Below are positions 16,639 through 27,100 of a DNA stretch of 64,000 bases, piece by piece (within the stretch, counting starts at the first letter, position 1; each line of letters opens with the position of its first letter). Both the position numbers and the translations under genes were made by a program. The notes below the pieces were generated by a model. That model was not told the DNA's origin. It saw only the letters and a program-made list of their open reading frames with translations, and searched no databases. The stretch comes from Meridianimarinicoccus marinus (GTDB taxonomy: Bacteria; Pseudomonadota; Alphaproteobacteria; Rhodobacterales; Rhodobacteraceae). The stretch is from assembly GCF_040689105.1 (NCBI RefSeq), contig NZ_JBFBVU010000008.1, positions 97,742 through 161,741 on the forward strand, read 5' to 3'.

Positions 16639-17757
16639 CTAGCGCGGCTCCAGCAGGCGTTTGACCTCGAACATCACGGCCTCGACCATGTCCATGTTCA
16701 CCGGGGTGCCTTCCAGACGGATGTAATAGCCCTTGCTGTCGCTCTCACGCCGGATCGTGATGCCATTGTCCAGCCGGTAGATCCCCGGCCCGTCGGCCTT
16801 CGGACTGGTGGCCTTGCGCGGCCGCCCGCCCTTCTTGCCCGGCTGGGTGTCGGCCTCGGCCTTTTCCACCAGCGGCTCCATCAGCGCCCATTCGGCCTCG
16901 GCCTCGGTGCCTTGCCCGCTCGACAGCGCCTCGCGGATCTCACCCGCCAGCCCGCCCCTCAGGGCATTGGCCAGCCGCAGCCCGGCGCGCTCGGACAGTT
17001 GCTCGGGAAAGACCAGCATGTCGCCCAACTCCTCATGGACCAGCGCGAAGGACCGGATCTTGGACCGCTTGGCCTTGCTGGCGGCGTGGAACAGCCCGTT
17101 CACCGCGGCCTCGACCGTGTCATAAGCGCCCTGCTGCACCGCCAGAACCGCCACCCTGCCGCGCTCATAAGGCGTCAGGCTGGCCCGGATCTCGTTCTCC
17201 TCGACCATCGCCAGATAGGCCCCGGCCACGCTTTGCGGCTGGCGCAGGATGGCACGGATGGTTTGGTAGCCCGCCGCTCCGGTCTCGGATTCCAGCGCCC
17301 GGATCGCGGCCAGACGACGATAGCCCGACAGCAGACCATAGGCCGGCCCGTCGCCCGGATCGGCAATCTCGAAGACCTCGATGGGCAGCCGCAGCCCGCT
17401 CAGCGCGATCGAGGCTTTCAGCTCGCCCATGGCCTCCGCATCCATCACCAGACGGTCGCGGGTCAACTCGTCGGCAACGATGTCATCGGTGGCGATCTCC
17501 ACCAGCACCAGCCCCTCGGCCTCGGCCCGGCGCAGGCGTTCTGCGTCGCGCTTGTCCTTGGCGGCCTCGGCCCGCATCTCGGCGGTCATGGTCGGCGTCG
17601 GTGTCAGAGCCGCGGCCTCGGCGGCGACCTGGGCAATGGGTGGCATCATGCCCGACGGTCCGGCCACCGAAAGCCCGGAGGGTTTCGCGGCGAAACCCTC
17701 CTCGATGGCGTGCAACTCCTCGGCGGATGGCGCGGTCAGTTTTCTGCGCTTGGCCAT
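16639..17757 (-). CDS. parB: ParB/RepB/Spo0J-type plasmid partition protein
   Basis: A 372-residue centromere-binding protein. The ParB N-terminal CTPase-type domain spans about 85-190, with ELKASIALSGLRLPIEVFEI, then GLLSGYRRLAAIRAL and the helix containing VEENEIRASLTPYERGR. A helix-turn-helix-rich middle (about 195-260) and a short C-terminal dimerisation part (GIYRLDNGITIRRESDSKGY) follow. It should spread on and bridge DNA from parS sites and stimulate ParA. It is the second gene of parAB, starting 3 bp after parA. Its own coding sequence (17681-17697) carries a parS-like palindrome that is read as GFAAKP, so the site constrains the protein sequence there. Confidence 0.88.
   Translation of the reverse strand: MAKRRKLTAPSAEELHAIEEGFAAKPSGLSVAGPSGMMPPIAQVAAEAAALTPTPTMTAEMRAEAAKDKRDAERLRRAEAEGLVLVEIATDDIVADELTRDRLVMDAEAMGELKASIALSGLRLPIEVFEIADPGDGPAYGLLSGYRRLAAIRALESETGAAGYQTIRAILRQPQSVAGAYLAMVEENEIRASLTPYERGRVAVLAVQQGAYDTVEAAVNGLFHAASKAKRSKIRSFALVHEELGDMLVFPEQLSERAGLRLANALRGGLAGEIREALSSGQGTEAEAEWALMEPLVEKAEADTQPGKKGGRPRKATSPKADGPGIYRLDNGITIRRESDSKGYYIRLEGTPVNMDMVEAVMFEVKRLLEPR
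17681..17697. repeat. parS-like palindrome, copy 3, inside parB
   Basis: GGTTTCGCGGCGAAACC; the symmetry extends two bases further on each side (17679-17699). It lies in codons about 20-27 of parB. Confidence 0.7.
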
Positions 17758-17760
17758 GGG

Positions 17761-19149
17761 TTACTCCGCCGCTTCCGACTGCGCCATCTGCGCATCGCGC
17801 CACCACGATCCTATCAGGATTTCCTTCAACTCGGCATATGTCCGGTCAAACGCCTCGCGGCCCCGGACATAGGTCTCGCGGTTGAACTCGCGATAATCGG
17901 CCTCGTAGATGCCGTTGACCTGTTCGCCCGCCTGACCGACCAAAGCGGTGAATTCCTGCCGGTGGGCGTTCATGAAATCGCCGAAATAGGCCTGGATGAC
18001 ATTGGCCAGATCGGTCTGCTGGTTGGCGTCGAACCGGGTGATCAGCGTGCGCACCACGTCCCATTCGAACTTGACCTCATCCAGACCGGCAGCGCGCCGC
18101 ACGTTGTTTTCCCCGTCCTCGATCGAGGCGAAAGTGGAATAGAGCATGTCAAAGAAACGTCCGGTGCTGTCGAACTCAAGGAAGGACGCCCCCAGCGGCA
18201 CCAGCAGGATATCGGCCGCCGCCAGCGCGTTGATGGTCAGATAGCCAAGGGCGGGCGGCGTATCCAGAAGGATGACGTCGTATTGGTTCAGCAGATCCTC
18301 GTCTTCCAGAAAGTTCGTCAGCGCATCCCACAGCGCCCAGCGACGCAGGGCCATGCGCCAAACCGGGATCTGGAACTCGGCCCAATAAAGGTTCAGCTGT
18401 GCCCCGATCAGGTCGATGTTGGGCCAATGGGTCGGCTGCACGATGTCAGCGGCATGGGTGTCGAGCGCCGCTGTCAGGGTCTCGTCCAGGGGCAGGGGGT
18501 CCTGACCCGAGGCGGTGCGGACGAGGTTCTCCTCCTGGACCTGACGGGCATAATCCTTGGCGATCAGCGGAAAGACGGTTTTCCATTCATCCTCGACCTG
18601 GCCGCCCATGATCGAGGTCATCGAGCCCTGGCTGTCCAGATCCACCACCAGCACTCGGTAGCCATCGAGGGCTGCCGACATCGCCAGATGCGCCGCCGTC
18701 GAGGTCTTGCCGACGCCACCCTTGAAATTGGCCACGGCGACGATCTTGGCCGGCAGGCCTTCGGGGCGGTAAGGCTTGTATTCCTTGGTGGAAATCCCGC
18801 CTTCGGCGAAATGGCCGCGCAGGGTCATGACTTCTTCCAGGGTGAACCATTTCGAGCCGCCGGCACCTTCGCCCTGCGGCAGGTCTGGGTTCTGCTTCAA
18901 CACCCGCCGCAGATGCGCCGGGGCCACCGGGATCAGGTAGCGGCAGATCTCCCAGGTGGAGAACTTGCGCAGGCGTTTGCGGCCGTCGGGAGCATAGCCG
19001 CGTTTGGCCAGATCCTCGCGCCCGCGGGCGGCGAAAGCGGCGGCCTTGGCGAATCGGGCGGTGTCGCTGGGGTGCGGGAGACGGGCTGCCGCGGCCTGGG
19101 GATCGAGGTTGAAATAGGGTGGGGGCGGGAGTTCTGATTTTTTCGACAT
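17761..19149 (-). CDS. parA: ParA-type (Ia) partition ATPase
   Basis: A 462-residue protein. The first 130 residues form a DNA-binding extension with a helix-turn-helix-like stretch (RKFSTWEICRYLIPVAPAHL and on), as in type Ia ParA proteins that repress their own operon. The ATPase follows: deviant Walker A FKGGVGKTSTAAHLA (about 142-156), A' motif VLVVDLDSQGSMTS, and Walker B VILLDTPPALGYLTINAL, with LVPLGASFLEFDSTGRF after it. The length is longer than small type Ib ParA proteins (about 200-250 residues). The protein should pattern the replicon on the nucleoid together with ParB. An inverted repeat 73 bp upstream is its probable operator. Confidence 0.9.
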   Translation of the reverse strand: MSKKSELPPPPYFNLDPQAAAARLPHPSDTARFAKAAAFAARGREDLAKRGYAPDGRKRLRKFSTWEICRYLIPVAPAHLRRVLKQNPDLPQGEGAGGSKWFTLEEVMTLRGHFAEGGISTKEYKPYRPEGLPAKIVAVANFKGGVGKTSTAAHLAMSAALDGYRVLVVDLDSQGSMTSIMGGQVEDEWKTVFPLIAKDYARQVQEENLVRTASGQDPLPLDETLTAALDTHAADIVQPTHWPNIDLIGAQLNLYWAEFQIPVWRMALRRWALWDALTNFLEDEDLLNQYDVILLDTPPALGYLTINALAAADILLVPLGASFLEFDSTGRFFDMLYSTFASIEDGENNVRRAAGLDEVKFEWDVVRTLITRFDANQQTDLANVIQAYFGDFMNAHRQEFTALVGQAGEQVNGIYEADYREFNRETYVRGREAFDRTYAELKEILIGSWWRDAQMAQSEAAE

Positions 19150-19222
19150 GGGTGCGCCTGTATGAAGATGTGCTCGGATTATTGTGATTTTCGGTGACTA
19201 TCGCACATCGCATGGGCTGTGT

Positions 19223-19256
19223 GAATTCCCGATGAGAGACCGCACATCGGGAATTC
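19223..19256. promoter_or_regulatory. Candidate parAB operator (perfect 12-bp inverted repeat)
   Basis: GAATTCCCGATG (19223-19234) and CATCGGGAATTC (19245-19256) pair perfectly with a 10-base spacer, 73 bp upstream of the parA start. CGCACATCG also occurs twice nearby (19202-19210 and 19241-19249). The position fits autoregulation by the N-terminal DNA-binding domain of ParA. Confidence 0.6.
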
Positions 19257-19263
19257 TGGCGCA

Positions 19264-19280
19264 GGTTTCGCCGCGAAACC
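19264..19280. repeat. parS-like palindrome, copy 4, upstream of parA
   Basis: GGTTTCGCCGCGAAACC, identical to copy 2, 8 bp beyond the candidate parAB operator. Confidence 0.7.
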
Positions 19281-19731
19281 CCTATTTTCAAAGAAAAATC
19301 AACGCAAGCCACCCTCCCTATAGCTTGTAGGAATCTTTCAGGTCTTTAGAGTATTTGGGACAAGAAAAAGACTTAATAACAATGCGTTAAAGGTCATTGG
19401 GTCGCCAGATTCAGGATGAAGGGTGCCGTGATGCGGGGGCAGGGGGGCCTGTCTTCGGGACAAGGGGGATATGTTTGCGGGGCAAAGGGGGGCTGCACAC
19501 GGGATTGGTGGTTTTGGCCCGGATTGGAGGGTCAGAAGGTGGGCAGGGGGCCGCGCAGCGGGCCGGGACGGCGGGGCAGGGGGGGTGAAGGTGCCCGTTT
19601 GCGGGACGCGGAGACGCCTCTCCCGTAGAAGGGTACCTTTGAAATTCTTGAGTTCGGGCACCTTCTGTGCCACGGTTTCGACCAAGCGGCACAGACCGCA
19701 GATGAGGCATATTCCAGGCAGGATCACGACC
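19281..19731. other. Non-coding rep control region with AT-rich stretch and further 17-mers
   Basis: No gene is supported here. The part at about 19316-19400 is AT-rich against a GC-rich background and could be an unwinding element or the rep promoter. Downstream is a G-rich stretch, then 17-mers of the iteron family: GGTGCCCGTTTGCGGGA at 19590-19606 (inverted), TCCCGTAGAAGGGTACC at 19621-19637 and a weak one at 19646-19662. These lie 70-140 bp before rep and could mediate rep autorepression. Confidence 0.5.
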
Positions 19732-21036
19732 ATGTCCCACGAGACCATGGCGGGAGAGATCCCACGCGACAAGCTGACCGGACCGCTGCGGCGGGACTCG
19801 GTGAAGAAAAACGTGGCTGCGATCCACGTGTCGGGCAAGCTGACGCTGTTGCAGCGCAAACTGTCCAACGTGCTGCTGCTGAACGCCTATGACGCCTTGG
19901 CCAGCCAGCCCACCCACAGGATCGACGCGCGCACCCTGTGCCTGATGATCGGCTATAACTCGAACGATATGGACACGCTGAAGACCTCGCTTCGGGGGCT
20001 GGCGGAGACCGTGGCGGAATGGGACATGCTGGGCGAGGATGGCGAACATGAATGGGGGGTTTCGGCGCTGCTGAGCTATGCCAAGCTGAAGGGCGGGGTT
20101 TGCGAATATGCCTATTCCCCGGCGCTGGCGGCCAAGCTGCATGATCCCAAGGTCTTTGCCCTGATCAACCTGAACATCCAGCGGCGGTTCACCAGCGGCC
20201 ATGCGCTGGCCCTGTACGAGAATTGCTATCGCTTCGTGCGCACCGGCAGCACCGGCTGGTGGGATCTGGACCTGTTCCGGCGGCTGATGGGCGTGGAAGG
20301 GTCGAATTACTACGAGGTGTTCAAGCATCTGAACGCCAAGATCATCAAGCCGGCGGTGGCGGAGGTGAACCGGACCTCGAACATCCTGCTGGAGCCGGAG
20401 ACCCGGAAGATGGGGCGGGCGGTCTCGGCCATTCGGTTCCGGATCAAGGACAATCCGCAACTGGCGATGCTGGACATGGACGATGGCGCCGGGCTGCGTC
20501 AGAGCGGGGTTTACGACCGGTTGAGCGCACTGGGGGTCAGCGACCGTCTGGCGCGGCAGTGGATCGGCGAGCATGGCGAGGCCTATGTGGCCGAGAAGCT
20601 GGACTATGTCGGGCGGCAGTCCGGGGTGAAAAGCCCGGTGCGCTATCTGTCTGCGGCGATCCGGCAGGGGTTCGGCGCCATCGAGGGGACAGAGACCGCG
20701 CCTGCGCCGGTGGCCCCCGAGGTGATGCAGGCCGCCGCCCAGCGGCAGATCGAGACCGAAATCCGGGCCGCCGCGCAGGAGGCGCGGGAGGCGGCGGTGG
20801 CGGGCGAACGCAAGGCCCGGGCAGTGCGGATGGCTCGCGTGCGCGAGGTCGCCGAAGCCCGGCGGCCGACCCAGCGGGACGCGGACAAGCGGTTGTTCCT
20901 GTCGGCGGTGAAAGACCCGCTGGAGCGCGAGGATTTCACCCGGCACGGCTGGGCCTCGGCCCTGAACGCCCGCGCGATCTGTGCCTTCTGGGAAGAACTG
21001 GAGCCGGATATCTTCGCGGATCTGCCCGAGATCTGA
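19732..21036 (+). CDS. Plasmid replication initiator, Rep_3 (RepB) family
   Basis: A 434-residue protein; I choose the ATG at 19732 (MSHETMAGEIPRDK). An in-frame ATG at 19702 is an alternative, and the open frame upstream of it is G-rich non-coding DNA. The N-terminal half has the tandem winged-helix plan of Rep_3 initiators: LTLLQRKLSNVLLLNAYDAL (about 40-60), YNSNDMDTLKTSLRGLAETV, then SPALAAKLHDPKVFALINL and SGHALALYENCYRFVRTGST with WWDLDLFRRLMGV. The tail from about 330 is an Ala/Arg/Glu-rich coiled-coil-like segment (AAAQRQIETEIRAAAQEARE and on) ending in a small folded part. Such proteins bind iterons to start replication and repress themselves. It is divergent from parAB. Confidence 0.85.
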   Translation: MSHETMAGEIPRDKLTGPLRRDSVKKNVAAIHVSGKLTLLQRKLSNVLLLNAYDALASQPTHRIDARTLCLMIGYNSNDMDTLKTSLRGLAETVAEWDMLGEDGEHEWGVSALLSYAKLKGGVCEYAYSPALAAKLHDPKVFALINLNIQRRFTSGHALALYENCYRFVRTGSTGWWDLDLFRRLMGVEGSNYYEVFKHLNAKIIKPAVAEVNRTSNILLEPETRKMGRAVSAIRFRIKDNPQLAMLDMDDGAGLRQSGVYDRLSALGVSDRLARQWIGEHGEAYVAEKLDYVGRQSGVKSPVRYLSAAIRQGFGAIEGTETAPAPVAPEVMQAAAQRQIETEIRAAAQEAREAAVAGERKARAVRMARVREVAEARRPTQRDADKRLFLSAVKDPLEREDFTRHGWASALNARAICAFWEELEPDIFADLPEI

Positions 21037-21102
21037 CGCGGGGCAGGGGGGGCCGGCAGACCCGGTTGGGCCCGCGCGGGGAAGTTCGGCCGGGCAGGGG
21101 CC

Positions 21103-24100
21103 TCAGACGAAATCGAAGTCCGAGGCGGTCAGTGCCGAGGCCAGGGTATCGGCCAGTGTGATCTGGTCGGCCCCGCCCGCGCTGAGGGTCAGGATCACAT
21201 GGGCGCCCGATTGGCTGATGGTCAGGTCGGCCAGTTTGGTGACGCCGCTGTGGGCGGTGAAATCCAGCCGGTCGAGGCCATCGGTGTAATCCTTGACCAC
21301 GTCGCGCCCAAAGCCGTCGGACCAGGCGAAACTGTCGGCCCCGGCGCCGCCGAGGTAGAAATCGCCGCCCGCGCCGCCGTCGAGCCGGTCGTTGCCCGCC
21401 GCCCCGATCAGCGCATCGGCCCCGCCCGCGCCCAGCAGCGTGTCGTTGCCGGTGCCCGCGAAGATCACGTCGCCCGCCGAACCGCCGGTCACCACGTCAT
21501 CGCCGGCGCCCGAGGCGATGGTAACCCCGGTGGCCAGCCCGGTGGCGTCGATGGTGTCATTGCCGGTCAGCCCGTTGATCCGCTCGACCCCGGCCCAGCT
21601 GCCCACCGACAGCGTCAGGCCCGCGGCGTTGGAGACCACGGCCTTGTCGAAGCCCGCGCCGCCGTCGAAGACCACGTCGCCGTTCTCGCCGATAAAGAGG
21701 ATGTCGTTGCCCGCGCCGCCGTCGAAGCTGTCATTGCCCGCATTGCCCAGCAGCACGTCGTTGCCGCCCATGCCCGACAGGGTGTCATTGCCATTGCCGC
21801 CGATCAGCACGTCATTGCCCGACCCGCCGGTCAGCGTGTCGTCGCCATCGTCGCCGAACAGCAGCAGGCCGGTGGTCTGGCTGGAGCCGTCGATGGTGTC
21901 GTCGCCGGTGAAGCCGTTGACGCGCTCGACCCCGCTCCAGCCGGTGAGGGTGACCGAGGTGCCGCCGGCGTTGTTGATCTGCGCCTTGTCGAAGCCGCGC
22001 GTGCCGCTGTCGGTGATCGTGTCGAACCCGTCGATGACGTAGAAGTCGGATTCGTTGCCGCCATCCATCAGGTCGGCGCCCGAGCCGCCGAACAGCTGGT
22101 CGGTGGAGGCCCCGCCCGTGATCGTGTCGTTGCCCGAGCCGCCGAACAGCAGGTCGTTGGCAAAGCCGCCCGTGAGGGTGTCGTTGCCCTCGCGCCCGAA
22201 GAGGGTGAGGGCGGTGAGCACACCGGCCCCGTCGAGGGTGTCGTCCCCGGCCTCGGCCGAAACTTCCTCGACCGAGGTCCAGAGCGCGAGGTTCAGGGCC
22301 AGCCCGAGGGTTGTCTCGAAGCGGACGCGGTCGGTGCCGCTGCCGCCATCGACCACGTCGCGCGCGCTGTCGACGAAGATCTGGTCGTTGCCGGCGCCGC
22401 CGTTGAGCGTGTCGTCGCCCTTGCCGCCGAACAGCATGTCGTCGTCATTGCCGCCGCTGAGCGCGTCGGTCTCGGTGCCGCCGAACAGCATGTCGGCCCC
22501 GTCGCCCCCGGAGACAAGGTTTGTGCCGGCGATGCCGTAGATCTCGTCATCCCCGGCGCCGCCGAAAAAGACATTGTCGCCGGTGGAGCCGAACAGGCGG
22601 TCGGCCTGGTCGGTGCCGATGGCGGATTCGATGGACTCCAGCCGGTCGATCTTGCCGTGGCTGTCGCGGGCCAGGGGGCCGGTTTGCCCCGCCACCAGAC
22701 CCGCCGCGCCGGACAGATCCACCTCGACCCCGGCGGTGCCGGTCTCAAGGCTGTAGTCGGCGGTGTCGCGACCTTCGCCGCCGCGCAGGATGTCGGCGCC
22801 ATCGCGCCCGGTGAGGAAGTCGTCGCCGCCGCTGCCGTCCAGCGTGTCGTTGCCGGTGGTGCCGCGCAGGGCGTCGGCGTGATCGGTCAGCACGACAATC
22901 TCGATACCCGTCAGATCGGCAAGGTTGCGCAGCGGGCCGAGCGTCGGGTCAAGGGTCGCGGCGTCGCGGGTGCGCACCTCGACCGCGGCGGCGAGGTCCA
23001 GTTCCACCGCCGCGCCGAAACGCGAGAAATCGGCGGTGTCGATGCCGCCTGCGCCGTCGACCCGGTCAAACCCGCCCTGACCTGCAGCGCCCGCGATGAA
23101 GAAGGTCTGGTCGGCGCCGTCGCCGGTCAGGTTGTCGGAGGCCAGCCCGCTGACCACGGCCTCGAACCCGGTCAGGGTGTCGGTGCCGATGTCGGCGCCC
23201 GTGGCGTTGCCGCCGATGGCCAGAAGGGCAACGGTGATGGATTGCGTTGCGGTGGAATAGTCGACGATGTCGAACCCGTCCTGCGGATCGGCGCTTTCCA
23301 GATCGCCGAACAGGTCGTCGTCGCCGCCGCCGCCGGTGATGATGTCGTCGCCGTAGTCGCCCAGCAGGCGGTCGTTGCCGTCGCCGCCGAAAATGTGGTT
23401 CACCCCGGTGTGGCCATAGACCTCGTCATCGCCCGATCCGGTGCGGACGGCGTCGATGCCGCTGATGGTGTCGATGCCGACCTCGGCGCCGGTGGCATCC
23501 TCGGCCACGTCGAACAGCAGGTCGATGAACAGGTCGCCGGTGGCCTTGGCATAGTTCAAGGTGTCAAAGCCGTCACCGCCGTCATAAGTGTCGTCGCTGC
23601 CATCCAGACCGGCGACGATTTCGTCATTGCCACCGCCGGTCACAACTCTGTCCGCACCTCCCCCATCTTCAAAGATGTTGTCCTGTTCGTTGCCGGTGAA
23701 CACATCGTTCTGGTGGGTGCCAAGAAATCTTTCGATACCGGACACGGTATCGGTTGCGCCCAACTGATCTATCACCGTGCCCGTCAGCAGATCGACCGTG
23801 ACGCCTTGGGGGTTCACCGGGGAAAAATTCAGATCCAGCGTATCAAGACCGGCACCGCCATGGATGGTCTGACTGCCCACGCCGAGAATGAACAGGTCGT
23901 CGCCATCACCTCCGCCAAGGGTCAGCCCATCGCCCTTCACGTCGAACCGGTCATCGAAGGCGGTGCCGACGAATTGCTCGGTGTTGATGACGTTCAGGAT
24001 CTCTTCGTCCAGTGCCCCGGTGATGTCGGTGTCGCGGTCGGTGCGGATGCCGTCGGCGGCGCCGAAGCCCTGGGTCACGTGGATGGCATGTTCGAAGGGA

Positions 24101-27100
24101 GAGAAATCGGCCAGGTCGATCCCGGCGCCACCGTTGAAGCTGTCGAGACCGTTTTCATCCGCTGCGGCGGTGGTGGGGTCATCCTCGCCGCCGTGCACAT
24201 AGGTGTCGTCGCCCGCACCGCCAAAGGCGCTGTCGGTGCCACGGCCGCCGATCAGCGTGTCGTCGCCCGCGTCGCCGCGCAGGGTGTCGTTGCCATCGCC
24301 GCCGGACAGGAAGTCGTTGTCGTCGCCGCCGTTCAGAATGTCGTTGCCGTCGTCCCCGAACAGCTGGTCGCGGCCCTGATCGCCGAACAGCGTGTCGTTG
24401 CCTTCGTCCCCGGACAGCAGGTCGGCGCCCTCGCGGCCCGCCAGCGTGTCGTTGCCCGCCGCCCCGAAGATGATGTTGGCGGCGCGGTCGCCCAGCAGGG
24501 TGTCGCCGTTGTCGGTGCCGAACAGGTTCTCGATGCTGACGAGGATCTCGCCATCCGCGATGCCGCGCGATCCGGCGCGAAAGATCAGGTCCACGGTGAC
24601 GCCCGAGGCACCGCCCAGGGCGTTGTAGGAGACCGAATCCGCCCCGGCGCCGCCGTTCAGCAGGTCGGCCCCGGCGCTGCCGTTGAAGAAGTCGTCACCC
24701 GCCGCTCCGGTCAGGTTGTCTGCCCGCGCCGAGCCCTGCGCGCTGAGGTCGTCATCGCCCGAAGTGCCGATGGCGGTGGTGCCCGCCGCGGCCGGGGTGA
24801 CGGCGGCGCCGCCCAGATGCGACAGGTCGATGCGTCCGGTGAAATCGGTGAAATCGTATTCGAAATCCAGCCCGCGCCCGCCGGTGGCGAAATAGTCATA
24901 GATGACCAGCGTCGGAATGCTGCCGCCGTTTTCGGTCAGCGCCAGATCGTCGGTGCCGGCGCGTGTGAAGGTGATGTCGCCACGCGCGACATTGTCGAAG
25001 TAGATGCGCGCGCCCTGATGGGTCTCGCGGGCGATGAAATCGGCACCATCGCCAGAGCGGAAGGCATAGGTGTCCAGCCCGTCGCCGCCGACCATGATGT
25101 CGATGCCAAGGCTGGAGACCAGAACGTCGTCGCCGCCATTGCCGAAGAGGTTGCCGTTGCGCAGGGGGGCGACCAGGAAATCGTCCTGATCCGAGCCCTG
25201 GATCAGCATTTCCTCGATGTTGCGATAGGTCAGGCTGTTGGTGCCGTCGCCGAGGGTCAGCCCCGCCGCGAAGGTGGGGTCGGCGGCGAACATGGCCGTC
25301 AGATCGGCGCGGCTGGTGGCGGCGCCGGTCAGGGTTGCGCCGATCCGGGTGCCCGCCTGATCGAGGATGGCGAAGCTGAGCGCGCCGGTGGTGGCCTCGA
25401 AGTTCAGGATGTCATAGTCGCCCCCGGCGCTGCCGCCGTCCACATCCGCGACCCCGCCGCGATAGGTGATCACATCGTCGCCCAGCCCGGTGTTGGCCCG
25501 GTCGGGGGTGGCTTGCGTGCCGCCGGTGCCCAGATCGACGATATCGTCGCCATCGCCGGTGTCGATGCTGTCGGCCAGCGCGCCGCCGAACACCGTGTCA
25601 TTGCCGCTGCCGGTGCGCACGTGCAACCGTTCGAACCCGCCCACAAAGGTGCCGTTGCCGATGTCGCGCACCCCGGCGAACCCGGTGAAATTGCCATCCG
25701 CGTCAAAGGCCTGGGTCCCATCGGCGGCGGCATCCCCGGCGTTCTGATCGCTGTCGGCAAAAAGCGTCAGGTCGGCGGTCTCGGCGCTGAGATCGGCGGC
25801 AAACAGATCGGCGTCCCCGACCTGATCGCCGCCATAGTTGATGAGCCCGTTCTGATAGAGCACCAGATCGTCGTGATCATGCGCGCCGGCCACATTGACC
25901 GCCTCGATCCCTTGATAGAGCAGGGATTCCCCGTGCGAGCGGGCCACCATCAGCCCGGCCAGCGGCAGGTTGTCGAGCGCCGCGTCCAGTTCGGCGCGGG
26001 TTGCCCCGGCGCCCAGGTTGCCGGTGCCCAGCGGGTTGAAGCCGGCGTCGAACAGCGACCATTTCAGCCCTTCGCCGCGCCCGCCCATGACCAGGTGGTC
26101 CAGCCCGTCGCCGCCGCTGATGAAGTCCGAGCCGTTGCCGTCCCAGAACAGCAGGTCGTCGCCGGCCTCGCCAAAGATGCGGTCGTCGCCGTCGCCGCCC
26201 TGGATGATGTCGGCGCCGTCGCCGCCGAACAGGCGGTCTTCAAGCGCGCCGCCCTTCAGGCGGTCGTTGCCGCTGCCGGCCTTGACGATGCCGCGTTCGA
26301 AGCCGCGCAGGAAGACGCCGTTGGCCAGTGTCACCCCGGCGGCGTTCTCGGCGCCGAAGGTCAGGTCGATGCCCACCTGCTGGGCCGAGAAATCGGCGGC
26401 GAACACATCGCCCGGACCGCTGCCTTCGCCGCCCGCGTCATAGGTGGCCCCGCCCTCGTAAAAGATCAGGTCCGAGGCGGTGTCGCTGCCGGTGACATTG
26501 ACATGCTCGATGCCATGGTAGTTGAGGAAGGGATCGTCGCCGGCAAAGCCCAGCGTGTCGCCAAAGCGCATTCCCCGGCCCAGCGTCAGGGTCTGGCCCG
26601 CGACGGGGACGGTGAAATCCGCCAGCAGCCCCATCGCCCGTTCGATGTCATCGGCCGAGGCGGTGGCGTCGAACACCTCGCGCGTGGGGGTCGCGGTGGT
26701 GATGGCGGTGGGGGTGTAGAGCCCGTATTCCAACCCCTGCGATCCGGCCTCGGCCGCGACGATCAGCCAGTCCAGACCGGCGTCGCCCTGCAGGATGTCG
26801 GCGCCATCGTCGGACCAGAAGAAGATGTCGTTGCCATCGCCGCCCGACAGGGCGTCGCGTTCCTCGGTGATGGTGCCGGAGGTCAGGAAGCCGCGCGGAT
26901 CGAAGACCATGCCGGGGAAGGGGTCGAATTCCCCGCCGTCGATCAGGTCATTGTCGCCGCCGCCCTCGAAGCCGTCGTCGAAGCGTCCGCCCAGGAAATT
27001 GTCGGCGGCATCGGTGCCGCGCGCGACCAGCCGTTCGAACCCGTCGAACACGGTTTCGCCGAAGCTGAGGATCTGGTTGGCGCCTGTCTGGCCAATGCGG

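Noticed and set aside
16106..16642. Possible small gene between proV and parB
   Set aside because: The translation has no recognisable features, and the interval contains repeats, a DnaA box and a terminator, which explain it better as non-coding origin DNA.
16369..19137. A 922-codon plus-strand open frame across the par locus
   Set aside because: Antisense to parA and parB and running through the iteron region; no protein-like composition.
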